A program made the position numbers and the translations under genes. The notes beneath the pieces are model-generated. The model searched no databases, was not told the origin of the DNA, and worked only from the letters and a program-made list of their open reading frames with translations. Positions 20,800-20,849 of a stretch of DNA of 20,849 nucleotides are shown here, one piece after another (position 1 is the stretch's first letter; every line of letters begins with the position of its first letter). Source of the DNA: Pseudomonadota bacterium (GTDB taxonomy: Bacteria > Pseudomonadota > Alphaproteobacteria > JAAXGF01); contig JADFMW010000016.1 in assembly GCA_022563655.1 (NCBI GenBank), forward strand, positions 1 to 20,849, read 5' to 3'.

Positions 20800-20849
20800 A
20801 TGAGCGACAAGGCGAGCACGCCCGCGTCCGACGACGAGGACACGAACCC
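20800..20849 (+). CDS. Start of a divergent gene, possibly argininosuccinate lyase (partial)
   Basis: An ATG at 20800 opens a frame encoding MSDKASTPASDDEDTN up to the window edge. The polar Ser/Asp-rich start resembles the tail that precedes the WGGRF motif in alphaproteobacterial ArgH, and argH often lies divergent from a tlpA-like gene in this group. Only 16 codons are visible, so both the gene and its identity are inferred from context. Confidence 0.4.
   Translation, partial: MSDKASTPASDDEDTN

Overview
The window looks like chromosome from a GC-rich alphaproteobacterium, probably Rhodospirillales-like. The grounds are the very high GC3 codon use, a COQ7-type ubiquinone hydroxylase, an alphaproteobacterial DsbB with a QRYPY stretch, a twin-TM HIG1-like small protein, and the etfB-etfA-hbd cluster. 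The species cannot be named from the sequence. No phage, CRISPR array, insertion sequence or rRNA is visible.

Layout: (1) 1-308, a partial small membrane protein (-) with AT-richer codons than its neighbours; then about 500 bp without a gene, ending at tRNA-Leu(CAA) (-), whose 3' flank carries short TGCTACC repeats suggestive of an old integration site. (2) 1124-2810 (+), a YqaA/DedA membrane protein, dsbB and coq7. (3) 2764-7942 (-), one tightly packed thiamine operon. A strong promoter is followed at once by a TPP riboswitch, then thiE-thiD-tenA-thiO-thiS-thiG-tenI, mostly with ATGA or GTGA overlaps. ThiO, ThiS and ThiG make the thiazole phosphate, the TenI-like protein probably aromatises it, TenA and ThiD salvage and phosphorylate the pyrimidine, and ThiE joins the two halves. 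thiC, thiF and thiL are not here. (4) 7981-8541 (-), a conserved HNH protein. (5) 8723-11649, a class III CoA-transferase (+), a phospholipase/carboxylesterase (-) and glutamyl-Q tRNA(Asp) synthetase (+). (6) 11991-16152 (+), a HIG1-like protein, PduO-type cobalamin adenosyltransferase, MlaC, a Sel1-repeat protein and an enlarged MlaA. This stretch is dense in short tandem repeats. (7) 16192-18904 (+), a promoter then etfB-etfA-hbd for acyl-CoA oxidation and electron transfer. (8) 18976-19843 (-), a GNAT toxin/DUF1778 antitoxin module with a visible autoregulatory promoter-operator. (9) 20170-20849, a TlpA-like thioredoxin (-) and the start of a divergent gene (+), possibly argH.

Most of the window is housekeeping. 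The accessory or unusual parts are the toxin-antitoxin module, the N-terminally extended MlaA, the TenI-like paralogue in the thi operon, the many short tandem repeats of differing unit length, and overlapping inverted repeats beside the toxin-antitoxin module. I see no convincing wholly new multi-gene system.
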